34,523 nucleotides of DNA from Candidatus Latescibacterota bacterium. Its GTDB lineage: Bacteria > Latescibacterota > UBA2968 > SICM01. The stretch's first letter is position 1. Each line of letters begins with the position of its first letter. The stretch lies in contig SICM01000029.1 in NCBI GenBank assembly GCA_009694805.1, positions 1 to 34,523 on the forward strand, in the 5' to 3' direction. This document shows positions 14,953 to 24,189 of this stretch, in pieces. The translations under genes were made by a program, and so were the position numbers. Under the pieces are notes generated by a model. It saw only the letters and a program-made list of their open reading frames with translations, was not told the origin of the DNA and ran no database searches.

Positions 14953-16044
14953 TTAAAAGGTACGGCGGAGGTCGGACATCAACTGCTTCAGGTCGTGACG
15001 GACCTTCACCCAGGGGCTGGCCACCTTCGTGATGCGGAAGAATCGCCGCTGCTCCCCCCCGAACGCCCGGAAGAACCGCTCCACCCCCTCGATCATCGAC
15101 CCCCCGAAGTCGAACGACGGAGCGACCCCTGCTGCGGCTTGCAGCGCGTGCCAGAGGAGCAGCGAGTGCGCCCCCGACGTGCGGAGGTCCGGGTCCCCTC
15201 CCCCCATGACGTAGTGGCACCCCTTGGCGTCCCAGACCAGGTAGGCGGCGGCGTGGAGGCGGTCTGCCCCGTCCACGGCACCGAGGATCATCCGGCGCCC
15301 CCGCCCGGCCATCGCCCGCTCGAACCGCTCGGCCCACGACTCCGTGAACGGGAGAGACATGCCTTGCCGCTCAAAGGTCAGGCGCTGCACCCCCAGAAAC
15401 CGGTCGAACGGCAGGTCCTCCCGCACCGCGATCCCCTGACGCTCGGCCTTGCGGACCTCCCGGCGGATGTTCTCCCGGAGCCCGGCCCAGACCCGCTCCC
15501 GGTCGCCCAGGCCGTCGATCACATAGGTGTAGCAGGTGGCGTCCTGGAACCCGGCCCAGTGGAGGGGAAGCCCGTTCGTGAAGGCGGGATGGAACTGCTG
15601 CGAGAAGATTGTGAACGGCGGCAGCGTCCCCATCAGCGCCTGGATCACGTCTTTCTCGCCCCCCAGCCGGTGGGCGGACTTGGCCCCGGAGGGCCGGAGG
15701 AGCACGCCGAGGTGCTTGGTCAGCGGCGGCATGCCGAAGACCCGCTCCGGCCTCCCTCCGTTGGACAATCGCCGGAACGCGGACGCCCGATCCTCGCACG
15801 GAAGGGCGATCCCCCCCAGGATGCCCCCCTCGTTCCGGCAGACGAGCAGGTCGTACCGGTCGCAGACCGCGTCCAGCCACCAGGTCCGATCATACAGACA
15901 CCCCTGAGGGGATTCGTCCACGAACCGGTCCCACAGGTCGAACGCCGTACGCGCGAGCATCTCCACGCGAAAGGGCCGGCGATCTTCTTCGTCACGCCCG
16001 TCGATCTGGGCGGTCACCTCTTCCTGGCCGGCATCTTCCCGCAT
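14953..16044 (-). CDS. FemAB/CelD-like GNAT acyltransferase
   Basis: A 363-residue protein of the GNAT fold used by FemAB-type peptidyl/acyl transferases and the BcsL/CelD family linked to exopolysaccharide synthesis. Evidence includes the central RENIRREVRKAERQGIAVRE (about 190-209), which matches the helix before the acyl-CoA/aminoacyl binding domain, the YVMGGGDPDLRTSGAHSLLL segment, and the terminal FDFGGSMIEGVERFFRAFGG. It probably transfers an acyl or aminoacyl group to a sugar or lipid in the cytoplasm. ATG 16,044 follows the secA stop by 10 bases with GAGG nearby; a later ATG at 15,960 would drop a charged tail and is an alternative start. Its neighbours downstream are the formyltransferase fusion and a methyltransferase. 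Confidence 0.75.
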   Translation of the reverse strand: MREDAGQEEVTAQIDGRDEEDRRPFRVEMLARTAFDLWDRFVDESPQGCLYDRTWWLDAVCDRYDLLVCRNEGGILGGIALPCEDRASAFRRLSNGGRPERVFGMPPLTKHLGVLLRPSGAKSAHRLGGEKDVIQALMGTLPPFTIFSQQFHPAFTNGLPLHWAGFQDATCYTYVIDGLGDRERVWAGLRENIRREVRKAERQGIAVREDLPFDRFLGVQRLTFERQGMSLPFTESWAERFERAMAGRGRRMILGAVDGADRLHAAAYLVWDAKGCHYVMGGGDPDLRTSGAHSLLLWHALQAAAGVAPSFDFGGSMIEGVERFFRAFGGEQRRFFRITKVASPWVKVRHDLKQLMSDLRRTF

Positions 16045-16054
16045 ACTCGCGCCT

Positions 16055-19000
16055 CTATGCCGCTCCCTTTCCGTGGCACTTCTTGTACTTCTTCCCGCTC
16101 CCGCACGGGCATGGGTCGTTCCGGCCCACCTTCGGCCCCACGCGCACGGGCTGGACCACGGCCGGCCCCTCCTCCGGGGCGTTCGTGGTCATCTCCCCCC
16201 GCGAAGGGACTTCCGGCGCGGCCCCGAACCCCACCACCTCCTGATGGATCGCCGTGATCCGCTCCGGGACCCGGCGATGGGACAGCCGCTGGGGGGCCTC
16301 CTCCGCCACCGGGATGCGGAACAGCACCCGGAGCGTCTCCCGGTTGATCTCGTCCAGCAGCCCCACGAACATGTTGAACGCCTCTTTCTTGTACTCCACG
16401 AGGGGGTCGCGCTGCCCGTAGGCCCGGAAGCTGATCCCCTCCTTGAGTTCGTCCATGTTGTAGAGGTGCTCTTTCCACTTGTCGTCGATCACGCTCAGGG
16501 TGACCCCCCGCTCGACCTGCCGCATCTGCTCCGCCCCGAAGGCCCGCTCCCGGCGCGCGTAAGCGTCCCGGATCACGGCCTTGACCCGCTCCTTCAGGTC
16601 CTCGACGCGCGTGAACTGCGCGTCCTCCCCCTGAAACGTCGGGGCGACCAGGAAGACGCCCCGCAGGTCCGCCTTCAGCCCCTCGATGTTCCACCCTTCC
16701 GGGTGGTCCTCCTCGTTCGTCTGTGCGTCCACGATGGCCTCGACCACCTCGTCGATCATCTCCTGGATCTGGTCCGAAAGGTCCGCCTGCTCCAGCGCGT
16801 ACCGCCGGCGGTCGTAGACCACCTCCCGCTGCTGGTTCATCACGTCGTCGTATTCGAGGAGATGCTTCCGCATCTCGAAGTTGCGGGCCTCCACCCGGCG
16901 CTGCGCCCGGCTGATCGACTTGGTCACCATGGAGTGCTCGATGACCTCCCCCTCCTCCGCGCCCAGCCTGTCCATGATCGAGGCGATCCGGTCCGACCCG
17001 AACAGCCGCATCAGGTCGTCCTCCAGCGAGATGAAGAACCGGGACGAGCCGGGGTCCCCCTGCCGGCCACTGCGCCCCCGGAGCTGCCGGTCGATCCGCC
17101 TCGCCTCGTGCCGCTCGGTCCCGATGATGTGCAGGCCGCAGGGCACGTCCTCCCGGCAGGTGTACTCCTTCAGGTGCGGGCAGAGCGGGCGGGGGTCCTT
17201 CGAGTTGGACACGAGGGCGCAATAGTGGCCCTCCGGGGCCTTGACCACGCCGGCGCCCAGCTTGATGTCCGTCCCGCGCCCCGCCATGTTCGTGGCGATG
17301 GTCACGGCCCCCGACTGCCCGGCCCGCGCCACAATCTGCGCCTCCTGCTGGTGGTAGCGGGCGTTCAGGACGTTGTGCCGGATGCCGCGCCGGTCCAGCA
17401 ACCGGCTGAGGAGCTCGGACACCTCCACCGAGATCGTTCCGACCAGGGCCGGGATGCCCTTCTCGTGCAGCCGGGCGACCTCCTCGACGATGGCGTTGTA
17501 CTTCTCCCGCTTGGTCTTGAAGATGAAGTCGTCGTAGTCGATCCGCCGGACCGGCTGGTTGGTCGGGATGACCGTCACGTCTAACTTGTAGATCTCGAAC
17601 AGCTCCGCGCTCTCCGTCTCCGCCGTGCCCGTCATGCCGGCCAGCTTGTCGTAGAGCCGGAAATAGTTCTGGAGGGTGACCGTGGCGATCGTCTGGGTCT
17701 CCTGCTCGATCTGGACGTTCTCTTTGGCCTCGATGGCCTGGTGAAGGCCGTCGGAATAGCGATGACCGGGCTGCGCCCGGCCTGTGTACTCGTTGATGAT
17801 GACCACCCGCCCACCGTCCACGATATACTGCACGTCCTTCTCGTACAGGGCGTAGGCCTTCAGGAGCTGGTGGACGTTGTGGATCGCCTCGCTCTTCAGG
17901 GCATAGGCCCGGTGCGCCTCGTCCTGGCGTTTGACCTTCTCGTCGTCCGACAGGGTCGGGTCCTCCTCGATCTGCTGGAGGTCCACGCTCAGGTCGGGCA
18001 GCACGAACGCGTCCTGCTCCTCCGGGGACAGGGACGCCCGCCCCCGCTCCGTCAGGTCCACGACGTGGCTCCGCTCGTCCACGCTGTAGTACAGGGGCTC
18101 GTCGATCTCCGCCATCCGCTTGTCCCGCAGGTAGTCCAACTCCACGCGGGTGATCAGCTTCTTGATCCCCTCCTCCTGCAGGAGCTTCATGAACCGCCGG
18201 TTCCTCGGCGCGCCCCGCTGCACCTGGAGGAGCTTGATCCCCGTCTCGTAATCGTCCTTCTTCTCCTCCATCATCCGCTCCGCCTCCGCCAGGGTGCGGT
18301 TGACGACCTCAGCCTGACGGCGCACGAGCTTCTGGACGAGCGGCTTCATCTCCTCGTACCGGTGGGTCGATTCGGGGACCGGGCCGGAGATGATCAGCGG
18401 CGTGCGCGCCTCGTCGATCAGGATGCTGTCCGCCTCGTCCACGATGGCGAAGTTGTGCCCGCGCTGCATGATGTCCTCGACGCGGACGGCCATGTTGTCG
18501 TACAGGTAGTCGAACCCGAACTGGTCCTTCGACCCGTAGGTGATGTCCGCGGCGTACGCGTCCTGGTGCTCGCACGGGATGAGCTTGAAGGTCTCCCCCT
18601 CCTGCGCCAGCAGATAGGCGTCCGCCGGCTCCACGCGCCGGTCCTGGATGATCCCCACCGTCAGGCCCAGGAACAGGTAGATCGGCCCCACCCACGTGGC
18701 GTCCCGCCGGGCCAGGTAGTTGTTGACCGTGACGAGGTGGACACCCCGGCCGGTCAGGGCGTTCAGATAGATCGGCATGGAGGCCACCAGGGTCTTCCCC
18801 TCGCCCGTGGCCATCTCCGCGATCTTCCCCTGATGCAGCACGCTCCCGCCGATGAGCTGGACGTCATAGGGGACCTCGCGCCACGTGACCTGCTCCCCGG
18901 CCCGGTCGAAGGTCAGTCCCCGGTCCCGGAACCGCCGGCAGACCTCCTTGACCACGGCGTAGGCCTCGGGCGTGATCTCGTCGAGGATCTCCGCCTCGAT

Positions 19001-19294
19001 CTCCTTGATCTCGCGCTCGGTCTCCCCGACCTCCTCCATCAGGGCGGTCCGCTCCTCCGTGGACATCGGCGCCAGGAGGCGTTTCTGCATCTCTGCGAGG
19101 TCCTCCCGGAGCGCCGCCGTCTCCTCCGCCAGCTTCGTCCTGAACGCCCCCGTCCTGGCCTTCAGTTCCTCGTCAGACAGCCCGTGAAGGGTCCCGGAGA
19201 CCGCGTTGATCTCCTCCACGATGGGCGCGATCTTCTTGATGTCCCGATCGTGTTTGTTCCCGAACATCTTCGTCAACAGCCCTGTCACGCTCAT
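16055..19294 (-). CDS. secA: Preprotein translocase ATPase SecA
   Basis: The ATP-driven motor that pushes unfolded preproteins through SecYEG. The chosen ATG (19,294) gives 1079 residues beginning [20 protein letters not shown], with GGGGAG upstream; an earlier in-frame start would lie in a repeat. Walker A is MATGEGKT (about 160-167) and the DEAD box is VDEADSIL (about 282-289). The C-terminus holds the SEC-C zinc motif [19 protein letters not shown]. It is much longer than the roughly 850-900 residues common in proteobacteria: one helical, charged insertion lies after LIISGP (about 320-410), and a second carries Cys692, Cys705, Cys713 and Cys719 just before [20 protein letters not shown]. 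Such enlarged SecAs occur in several non-proteobacterial phyla. Confidence 0.97.
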   Translation of the reverse strand: MSVTGLLTKMFGNKHDRDIKKIAPIVEEINAVSGTLHGLSDEELKARTGAFRTKLAEETAALREDLAEMQKRLLAPMSTEERTALMEEVGETEREIKEIEAEILDEITPEAYAVVKEVCRRFRDRGLTFDRAGEQVTWREVPYDVQLIGGSVLHQGKIAEMATGEGKTLVASMPIYLNALTGRGVHLVTVNNYLARRDATWVGPIYLFLGLTVGIIQDRRVEPADAYLLAQEGETFKLIPCEHQDAYAADITYGSKDQFGFDYLYDNMAVRVEDIMQRGHNFAIVDEADSILIDEARTPLIISGPVPESTHRYEEMKPLVQKLVRRQAEVVNRTLAEAERMMEEKKDDYETGIKLLQVQRGAPRNRRFMKLLQEEGIKKLITRVELDYLRDKRMAEIDEPLYYSVDERSHVVDLTERGRASLSPEEQDAFVLPDLSVDLQQIEEDPTLSDDEKVKRQDEAHRAYALKSEAIHNVHQLLKAYALYEKDVQYIVDGGRVVIINEYTGRAQPGHRYSDGLHQAIEAKENVQIEQETQTIATVTLQNYFRLYDKLAGMTGTAETESAELFEIYKLDVTVIPTNQPVRRIDYDDFIFKTKREKYNAIVEEVARLHEKGIPALVGTISVEVSELLSRLLDRRGIRHNVLNARYHQQEAQIVARAGQSGAVTIATNMAGRGTDIKLGAGVVKAPEGHYCALVSNSKDPRPLCPHLKEYTCREDVPCGLHIIGTERHEARRIDRQLRGRSGRQGDPGSSRFFISLEDDLMRLFGSDRIASIMDRLGAEEGEVIEHSMVTKSISRAQRRVEARNFEMRKHLLEYDDVMNQQREVVYDRRRYALEQADLSDQIQEMIDEVVEAIVDAQTNEEDHPEGWNIEGLKADLRGVFLVAPTFQGEDAQFTRVEDLKERVKAVIRDAYARRERAFGAEQMRQVERGVTLSVIDDKWKEHLYNMDELKEGISFRAYGQRDPLVEYKKEAFNMFVGLLDEINRETLRVLFRIPVAEEAPQRLSHRRVPERITAIHQEVVGFGAAPEVPSRGEMTTNAPEEGPAVVQPVRVGPKVGRNDPCPCGSGKKYKKCHGKGAA

Positions 19295-19316
19295 ATGAGA
19301 TGATCTCCCCAAAGGG

Positions 19317-19392
19317 AAAATGCAAAATGGAGAATGCAAAATTCAAAATACGATTTTCATTTTGCACTTTGCACTCTGCACTCTGCACTCTT
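19317..19392. repeat. Inverted 7-bp arrays upstream of secA
   Basis: The left half reads AAAATGC, AAAATGG, AGAATGC, AAAATTC, AAAATAC in strict 7-base register from 19,317. The right half reads TTTGCAC, TTTGCAC, TCTGCAC, TCTGCAC (19,361-19,388). The reverse complement of the right half (AAAGTGC/AGAGTGC type) resembles the left half, so a long imperfect hairpin is possible in the secA leader. Next to it at 19,393-19,418 is a 9-base pattern (CTTTACGTC, CTTGGCGTC, CTTTGCGGT). This occupies most of the 132-base gap between the phosphoesterase stop and the secA start. Confidence 0.85.
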
Positions 19393-19426
19393 CTTTACGT
19401 CCTTGGCGTCCTTTGCGGTTTGACCT

Positions 19427-20146
19427 CTATCTCCCAACCGCCAGCCGCTCCGCCAGGGAAGGCGGCAGCCCGGCTGCCACGATCCTGCGTTGAGCGCCGG
19501 CGATGTCATAATCCACGCGAACGATCCCGATTTCCCCGCGGGACCGGTCCCACAGGGCGAACGCCGCGCGGGGGTCGAAGTCCCGGGGTTGCCCCACGCT
19601 CCCCACGTTGATCACGTACCGGCATCCGTCGGAGATGAGGGATGACGCGGCCATCTCCCGGCCCTGCCCCCTGGCGACGCAGATGAACGCCACGTGAGAG
19701 TGGCCCAGGAAGCAGAACGTCCGGTCGGTCTGTGCGAAGCATACCTCCGTATCGTCGGCGTCGAACACGTAGTGCCACGCCTCCGGCTCGTAAGGGGCCG
19801 CGTGGACGAACACGGCGTCCGCCGTCTCGAGGACCATCGGGCGCTCCCGAAGGTATTCGGCGTTCTGCCCGGTCAACTGCCCGGCGGTCCAGACCGCTGC
19901 GGCGCGCGCGAGAGGGTTGAAGGTGTTCAGATCGGCCAGCCCCACGGCCGCGTAGTCGTGGTTGCCGGCCACGGTACAGTCCGTCAGAGTCCGCACACGC
20001 TCCACGCACGCATTCGGGCCGGCGCCGTAGCCCACCACGTCGCCGAGACAGATGTAATCATCCACGCCGGAGGCGTCGCAGAAGGCCAGGACGGCCTGAA
20101 GGGCCTGCAGATTGCCGTGGATGTCCGAGAGGACTGCCGTGCGCAT
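19427..20146 (-). CDS. Calcineurin-like metallophosphoesterase (YfcE/MJ0936 type)
   Basis: A 239-residue cytoplasmic phosphodiesterase with all the dinuclear-metal motifs in order: SDIHGN (7-12), LGDVVGYG (34-41), AGNHDY (60-65), VHAAP and FLGHSHVAF (about 146-154). Members hydrolyse phosphodiester or phosphomonoester bonds with Mn2+ or similar metals; natural substrates are mostly unknown. CFAQTDRTFCFLGHSH and the NVGSVGQPRD segment place it among the YfcE/MJ0936-like proteins, not the protein phosphatases. The ATG at 20,146 overlaps the stop of the upstream GT2 gene by one base (TGATG), so it is translated with that gene. Confidence 0.88.
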   Translation of the reverse strand: MRTAVLSDIHGNLQALQAVLAFCDASGVDDYICLGDVVGYGAGPNACVERVRTLTDCTVAGNHDYAAVGLADLNTFNPLARAAAVWTAGQLTGQNAEYLRERPMVLETADAVFVHAAPYEPEAWHYVFDADDTEVCFAQTDRTFCFLGHSHVAFICVARGQGREMAASSLISDGCRYVINVGSVGQPRDFDPRAAFALWDRSRGEIGIVRVDYDIAGAQRRIVAAGLPPSLAERLAVGR

Positions 20147-21155
20147 CAGGTTCTCGGCTGAAGAAGGGATTCGCTGATCGCCGCCATTTCGGGATGCCCC
20201 TTTTCCAGCGCATACGTATGCAATGCAGAGAGAAACCCGCGCTGGTTTTCGCTCAGAGCCAACCCCGGATGACGAACAAGATGGTCTTGAACGAGGTGGA
20301 GGTCCCTCACCGTCTCCTCTGTCAGCATCGTATTGGCGACCATCCAGGCGCGATGCAACAGGGCGACGAGAAGTCGTTTGGGCTCTTCAAAGGCTTCTGC
20401 CTGATCGGGTAAAACGGCGCCTAAGGGGACTTCCCAGTAGACTTTTTGCACGATGATGCGATGATACCAGCGGTATCTTTCGTTCTGTTGGGAGACATCA
20501 AGCCGATCCTGGGCAGCGCCTCTCTGACCGCCATGGAGGCGCACCTTCACCGTCGGGCGTTCCACGACTCCCGCCCTGAACCCTGCCCGCACCAGCCGGA
20601 TCCACATGTCGTAATCTTGAGACCGGATGAGCCGTTCGTCGTAGCACCCCACGCAATCATAGCAACGCCGCCTGACGATGACCGTGACCCCGCCGATGAA
20701 ATTCTCCATCAAAAGCTTCGCCAGCATCTTTCCTTCAGGGTAACAGACCGGCGCCACCGTCCGGGTCACCTGCTCCACCTCCTCCCCTTCAAAACAGGTG
20801 TACCCGCTGTAAACAAACCCGATTTCAGGATTTTTTCAAACAGGGAGACATGACTTTCAACCATATCGGGCAGAGCGATGTCATCATCGTCAAAGACCCA
20901 GACATAGTCGCCCGTGGCATATCGCAACCCAAGATTGATCGCCGAAGATTTGCCTCCGTTGGACTTCTCCAGGTATAAAATTCGATCTCTGAAGGCGCCT
21001 AACTTATCTTTTGTCTCATCCGTGGAGCCATCATTGACAACCACGATCTCGATATTGGGATAAGTCTGCGCCAGGAGACTCTCAAGGGATTCTATAAGAT
21101 AGTTTGCCCGGTTGTAAGTGGGAAGAATAACCGAGACTTTTTTCGTGCCTTCCAT
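20146..21155 (-). pseudogene. Glycosyltransferase family 2 gene interrupted by a one-base frameshift
   Basis: The gene reads as two overlapping frames. The first (from ATG 21,155) gives VSVILPTYNRANYLIESLES, VVNDGSTDETKD and VFDDDDIALPDM, the GT-A nucleotide-sugar domain, then runs off after HVSLFEK. The second gives the rest, including ENFIGGVTVIVRRRCYD and RSQDYDMWIRLVRAGF, typical of the GT2 C-terminal half. Adding one A to the A6 run (T6 at 20,831-20,836 on the plus strand) restores one frame reading FEKNPEIGFVYSGYTCFEGE, exactly the family pattern. Either the base is a sequencing or assembly error, or the gene is truly broken or needs slippage. About 336 residues if repaired. It is A/T-richer than its neighbours, hinting at acquisition. 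Confidence 0.85.
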
Positions 21156-21211
21156 ACCTGATGGACTCCTGTACAGCTCAGCGCCCCCTCGCACAGGAAA
21201 AAATAGCCGTG

Positions 21212-21673
21212 CTACTCCGGATCGCCGATCGCTGATCCCTCAGAGGTGTCTTTTAACATGCCACGTTTCTTGACGATGGCGTCCAGGATGCCGTTGATGA
21301 AGCCGGGCGACTCCTCCCCGCCGAACCGTCGTCCCAGTTCGATCGCCTCATCGATGGAGACCTTGATCGGGATGTCGTCGAAACAGAGCATCTCCGCCAG
21401 CGCCATTCGGAGCACCGTGCGGTCCACGCGGGCGAGGCGCTTGATGTCCCAGTGCTCGGCCACCTCCGAGATCATCTCATCCAGGCCCTCCCGCCTGTCG
21501 AGCACCTCCGCGCCCAGACGCACGGCGAACACCTTGGACGGGCCGTCGAGATGGGCCATCTCCGAGACGCCCTGAACGGCTTTCTCAAACGGGTCGCCGG
21601 AACTCTCGACCCAGTACAGGGCCTGCAGCGCACCCTCCCGCCCTTTTCTTCTCTCCGAAAAGCCTTTGTTCAC
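21212..21673 (-). CDS. nusB: Transcription antitermination protein NusB
   Basis: A 153-residue all-helical protein that binds boxA RNA together with ribosomal protein S10 in rRNA antitermination. Diagnostic segments are [13 protein letters not shown] (9-21), [21 protein letters not shown] (about 75-95), [20 protein letters not shown] and [14 protein letters not shown] near the end. The start is GTG 21,673, overlapping the ribH stop as GTGA. The ribH-nusB pairing is common in bacteria. The 56-base gap to the GT2 gene contains no clear promoter. Confidence 0.95.
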   Translation of the reverse strand: MNKGFSERRKGREGALQALYWVESSGDPFEKAVQGVSEMAHLDGPSKVFAVRLGAEVLDRREGLDEMISEVAEHWDIKRLARVDRTVLRMALAEMLCFDDIPIKVSIDEAIELGRRFGGEESPGFINGILDAIVKKRGMLKDTSEGSAIGDPE

Positions 21674-22146
21674 GTCTTCCCGATCTTTTTCACGAGACTC
21701 GCCATCTCAACCGCCGCCAGCGCCGCGTCCCACCCCTTGTTCCCGGCCTTCGTCCCGGCCCGCTCGATCGCCTGCTCAATCGTATCTGTCGTGAGCACCC
21801 CGAACAGGACCGGCACGCCGGAGGCCAGGGAGACGTGGGCAACCCCCTTGGAGACCTCGCTGGCCACGTAGTCGAAATGGGGCGTCGCGCCCCGGATGAC
21901 GGCCCCCAGGCAGATCAGGACGTCGTACCGCCCGGACCCGGCCATCTTCTGCGCGATCAGCGGGATCTCGAAGGAACCCGGTACCCAGGCCACGTCGATC
22001 TTCCCCTCCTCCGCGCCGTGGCGGCGCAGGCAGTCGAGCGCCCCCTCCAGCAACTTCGACCCGATCAACTCATTGAACCGGCTGATCACGATCCCGAACC
22101 GCATCTCCCCGGCGGAGAGAAAATCACCCTCGAATACGTTTGGCAT
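21670..22146 (-). CDS. ribH: 6,7-dimethyl-8-ribityllumazine synthase
   Basis: A 158-residue enzyme that condenses the RibD-derived pyrimidine with 3,4-dihydroxy-2-butanone 4-phosphate, the penultimate step of riboflavin synthesis; it usually forms a pentamer or icosahedral shell. Landmarks are [12 protein letters not shown] (about 17-28), [29 protein letters not shown] with the catalytic-type His, and [20 protein letters not shown]. The ATG at 22,146 was chosen because GGGGGA lies 5 bases upstream and the product then begins like the family. The frame is open further back, but that part is translated from the 7-bp repeat. Confidence 0.97.
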   Translation of the reverse strand: MPNVFEGDFLSAGEMRFGIVISRFNELIGSKLLEGALDCLRRHGAEEGKIDVAWVPGSFEIPLIAQKMAGSGRYDVLICLGAVIRGATPHFDYVASEVSKGVAHVSLASGVPVLFGVLTTDTIEQAIERAGTKAGNKGWDAALAAVEMASLVKKIGKT

Positions 22147-22168
22147 AAGTCCCCCAAAACAGTGGCCA

Positions 22169-22235
22169 AAAGTGTCACGTGTCACGTAAGCCCTTTTCTT
22201 GACACTTGACACTTGACACTTGACACTTGACACTT
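22169..22235. repeat. Inverted 7-bp arrays (GACACTT) between ribBA and ribH
   Basis: Five exact copies of GACACTT (22,201-22,235) face AGTGTCA and CGTGTCA (about 22,170-22,183) on the other side of a short spacer, so the arms can pair over two units. The ribBA reading frame runs through the exact array and stops inside the opposing arm (TGA at 22,184-22,182), giving RibBA a repeat-encoded tail of about 17 residues. Confidence 0.93.
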
Positions 22236-23480
22236 GCTTTTACCCACCTTCAAATCCCGCTCGTCGAACATGTGCCCCATCTTCTCCCGCTTGGTCCGCA
22301 GGTAGCGCACGTTCCACCGGTTGGGCCGGATCTTGATCGGCACCCGCTCGGCGATCTCGATGCCATAGGCCTCCAGGCCCACCCGCTTGGACGGGTTGTT
22401 CGTCAGCAGACGCACCTGGCGGATGCCCAGGTCGCTCAGGATCTGCGCCCCGATCCCGTAATCCCGCTCGTCCATCCTGAAACCGAGCTTGAGGTTGGCA
22501 TCCACCGTGTCGTAGCCTTCGTCCTGAAGCTGGTAGGCCCGGATCTTGTTGGCCAGGCCGATCCCCCGCCCCTCCTGCCGCATGTAGACGATCGCCCCGC
22601 GCCCCGCCTTGGAAATGATCTGCATGGCGGTGTCGAGCTGCCCTCCGCAGTCACACCGCTGCGACCCGAACACGTCTCCGGTCAGACACTCGGAATGCAT
22701 GCGGACCAGGACCCCGTCCCCCTGCGACACATCGCCCCGGACGAGGACGAGATGATTCCGTTCGTCCACGTCGCTCGCGTAGAGGTGGAGCTGGAACTCC
22801 CCGTGGCGCGTGGGCAGGCGCACCGTGGACAGACGGTGAACGAGCTTCTCGGACCGCCTCCGGTACGCGATCAGATCCTTGATCGTGATCAGCTTGAGGT
22901 CGAAACGCCCGGCGAGCTTCATGAGGCCCGGCAGCCGGCTCATCGTCCCGTTCTCGTTCATGATCTCACACAGCACGCCCGCCGGAGACAGGCCCGCCAG
23001 GCGGGCCAGGTCCACCGTCGCCTCCGTGTGTCCCGCCCGCCGGAGCACCCCTCCGGGCCGGGCCTGGAGCGGAAAGATGTGGCCCGGACGGGCGAAGTCC
23101 TGCGGCTGCGCCTTCGGGTCCACGAACTTGCGGATCGTCGTGGCGCGGTCGTGCGCGGAGATGCCCGTCGTCGTCCCCTCCACCGCGTCGATCGTCACTG
23201 TGAACGGCGTGCCGTGCAGGGCCGTGTTCTCGTTGACCATCAGGTCGAGTTCCAGCTCACGCAGCCGCTCCGCCGTGGCCGGAAGGCAGACCATGCCCCG
23301 GCCGTACCGGGCCATGAAGTTGATTGCCTTGGCCGTGGCCTTCTCCGCGGCCATGATGAGATCACCCTCGTTCTCCCGGTCCTCGTCGTCCACCACGATG
23401 ACCATCTTCCCCCGGCGGATGTCCTGAACCGCATCCTCGATGGAATCGAACCTGAGATCTGTCTTTTTACGCGCGGGCAT
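22182..23480 (-). CDS. ribBA: Bifunctional DHBP synthase / GTP cyclohydrolase II
   Basis: A 432-residue fusion catalysing the two entry steps of riboflavin synthesis. The N-terminal domain (1 to about 205) makes 3,4-dihydroxy-2-butanone 4-phosphate: [11 protein letters not shown] (31-41), [15 protein letters not shown]. The C-terminal domain (about 210-410) opens [23 protein letters not shown] with the three zinc cysteines, [13 protein letters not shown], and [12 protein letters not shown] 23,480 has GAGG 7 bases upstream. The last 17 residues (from about 416) come from the GACACTT array and look dispensable. It sits in the order ribD-ribE-ribBA-ribH-nusB, a complete riboflavin operon apart from the unassigned phosphatase. 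No FMN riboswitch is visible before it or before ribD. Confidence 0.97.
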   Translation of the reverse strand: MPARKKTDLRFDSIEDAVQDIRRGKMVIVVDDEDRENEGDLIMAAEKATAKAINFMARYGRGMVCLPATAERLRELELDLMVNENTALHGTPFTVTIDAVEGTTTGISAHDRATTIRKFVDPKAQPQDFARPGHIFPLQARPGGVLRRAGHTEATVDLARLAGLSPAGVLCEIMNENGTMSRLPGLMKLAGRFDLKLITIKDLIAYRRRSEKLVHRLSTVRLPTRHGEFQLHLYASDVDERNHLVLVRGDVSQGDGVLVRMHSECLTGDVFGSQRCDCGGQLDTAMQIISKAGRGAIVYMRQEGRGIGLANKIRAYQLQDEGYDTVDANLKLGFRMDERDYGIGAQILSDLGIRQVRLLTNNPSKRVGLEAYGIEIAERVPIKIRPNRWNVRYLRTKREKMGHMFDERDLKVGKSKCQVSSVKCQVSRKGLT

Positions 23481-23513
23481 CCAGAGTCCTCAAACTGACG
23501 ATGTTTGCTCTTC

Positions 23514-23534
23514 TTTCATTCTTCATCCTTCATC
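23514..23534. repeat. Short 7-bp array (CTTCATC) between ribE and ribBA
   Basis: TTTCATT, CTTCATC and CTTCATC lie in 7-base register in the 62-base gap between the ribE stop and the ribBA start. The same unit, CTTCATC, forms the array at the end of the window (34,365-34,378), so one unit sequence is shared by two loci 11 kb apart. Confidence 0.8.
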
Positions 23535-23542
23535 CTTTGCCC

Positions 23543-24181
23543 TCAATACCCCATCCCCCTCAGTTTCTCCTCGCTCAATCCTTCTCCTGCGCGACCTCCG
23601 ATCAGCCGTTCCACGTACCGCGCCACCAGATCGACCTCCACGTTCACAGGGTCCCCGGCGCGGCGCAGGGCGAGGGTCGTGGCCTTCAGCGTGTGCGGGA
23701 TGATCGCGACCGTGAAGTGGCGTCCCGTCACCGCCACGACCGTCAGGCTGATCCCGTCCACGGCCACGCTCCCTTTCTCGGCGATGTACTTTTCAAGCCC
23801 CTCCGGGACGTCAAACCGGAAGACCGAGTCTGTCAGCCCGTCAGACCGGTCCGCCACGCGCCCCACGCCATCCACGTGCCCGGCCACCAGGTGTCCGCCC
23901 AGCCGGTCGCCGACGCGCAGAGACCGCTCCAGGTTCACCCGCTCCCCCGCCTTCAGGCGGCCCAGCGTCGTGCGCCGCAACGTCTCCGCCACGGACTCAA
24001 ACGCGAACCCCTCCCGGCCGCAGGCCACGACCGTCTGGCACGCCCCGTCGATGCTGACGCTGTCGCCGGTCTTCAGGCTGTCCAGAAAGGCCGCGCTCGC
24101 GGCCACGGCCGTCCGCTGAAAATCTCCGTGTCGCTCCGCACGCACAACCGTGCCGATCTCTTCGATCAAGCCTGTGAACAT
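23543..24181 (-). CDS. ribE: Riboflavin synthase, alpha chain
   Basis: A 212-residue enzyme dismutating two lumazine molecules into riboflavin plus the pyrimidine. It has the two lumazine-binding repeats: MFTGLIEEIGTVV with DGACQTVVA (about 45-53) in the first, and LVAGHVDGVG with VDGISLTVVAV (about 141-151) in the second. The ATG follows AGAAGG by 4 bases, and the gene starts 8 bases after the ribD stop. It makes the final product of the operon. The gene is also called ribC in some organisms. Confidence 0.97.
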   Translation of the reverse strand: MFTGLIEEIGTVVRAERHGDFQRTAVAASAAFLDSLKTGDSVSIDGACQTVVACGREGFAFESVAETLRRTTLGRLKAGERVNLERSLRVGDRLGGHLVAGHVDGVGRVADRSDGLTDSVFRFDVPEGLEKYIAEKGSVAVDGISLTVVAVTGRHFTVAIIPHTLKATTLALRRAGDPVNVEVDLVARYVERLIGGRAGEGLSEEKLRGMGY

Positions 24182-24189
24182 AGAACCTT

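Noticed and set aside
16073-19303. Long open frames on the plus strand opposite secA
   Set aside because: They are low-complexity Arg/Pro/Leu/Val/His-rich translations antisense to a well-conserved gene, the expected shadow in G+C-rich DNA. The same holds opposite ribBA, the Gfo/Idh gene and the glycosyltransferases.
1734-22235. CRISPR arrays
   Set aside because: The tandem repeats have 7-bp units without spacers, and no cas genes are present.
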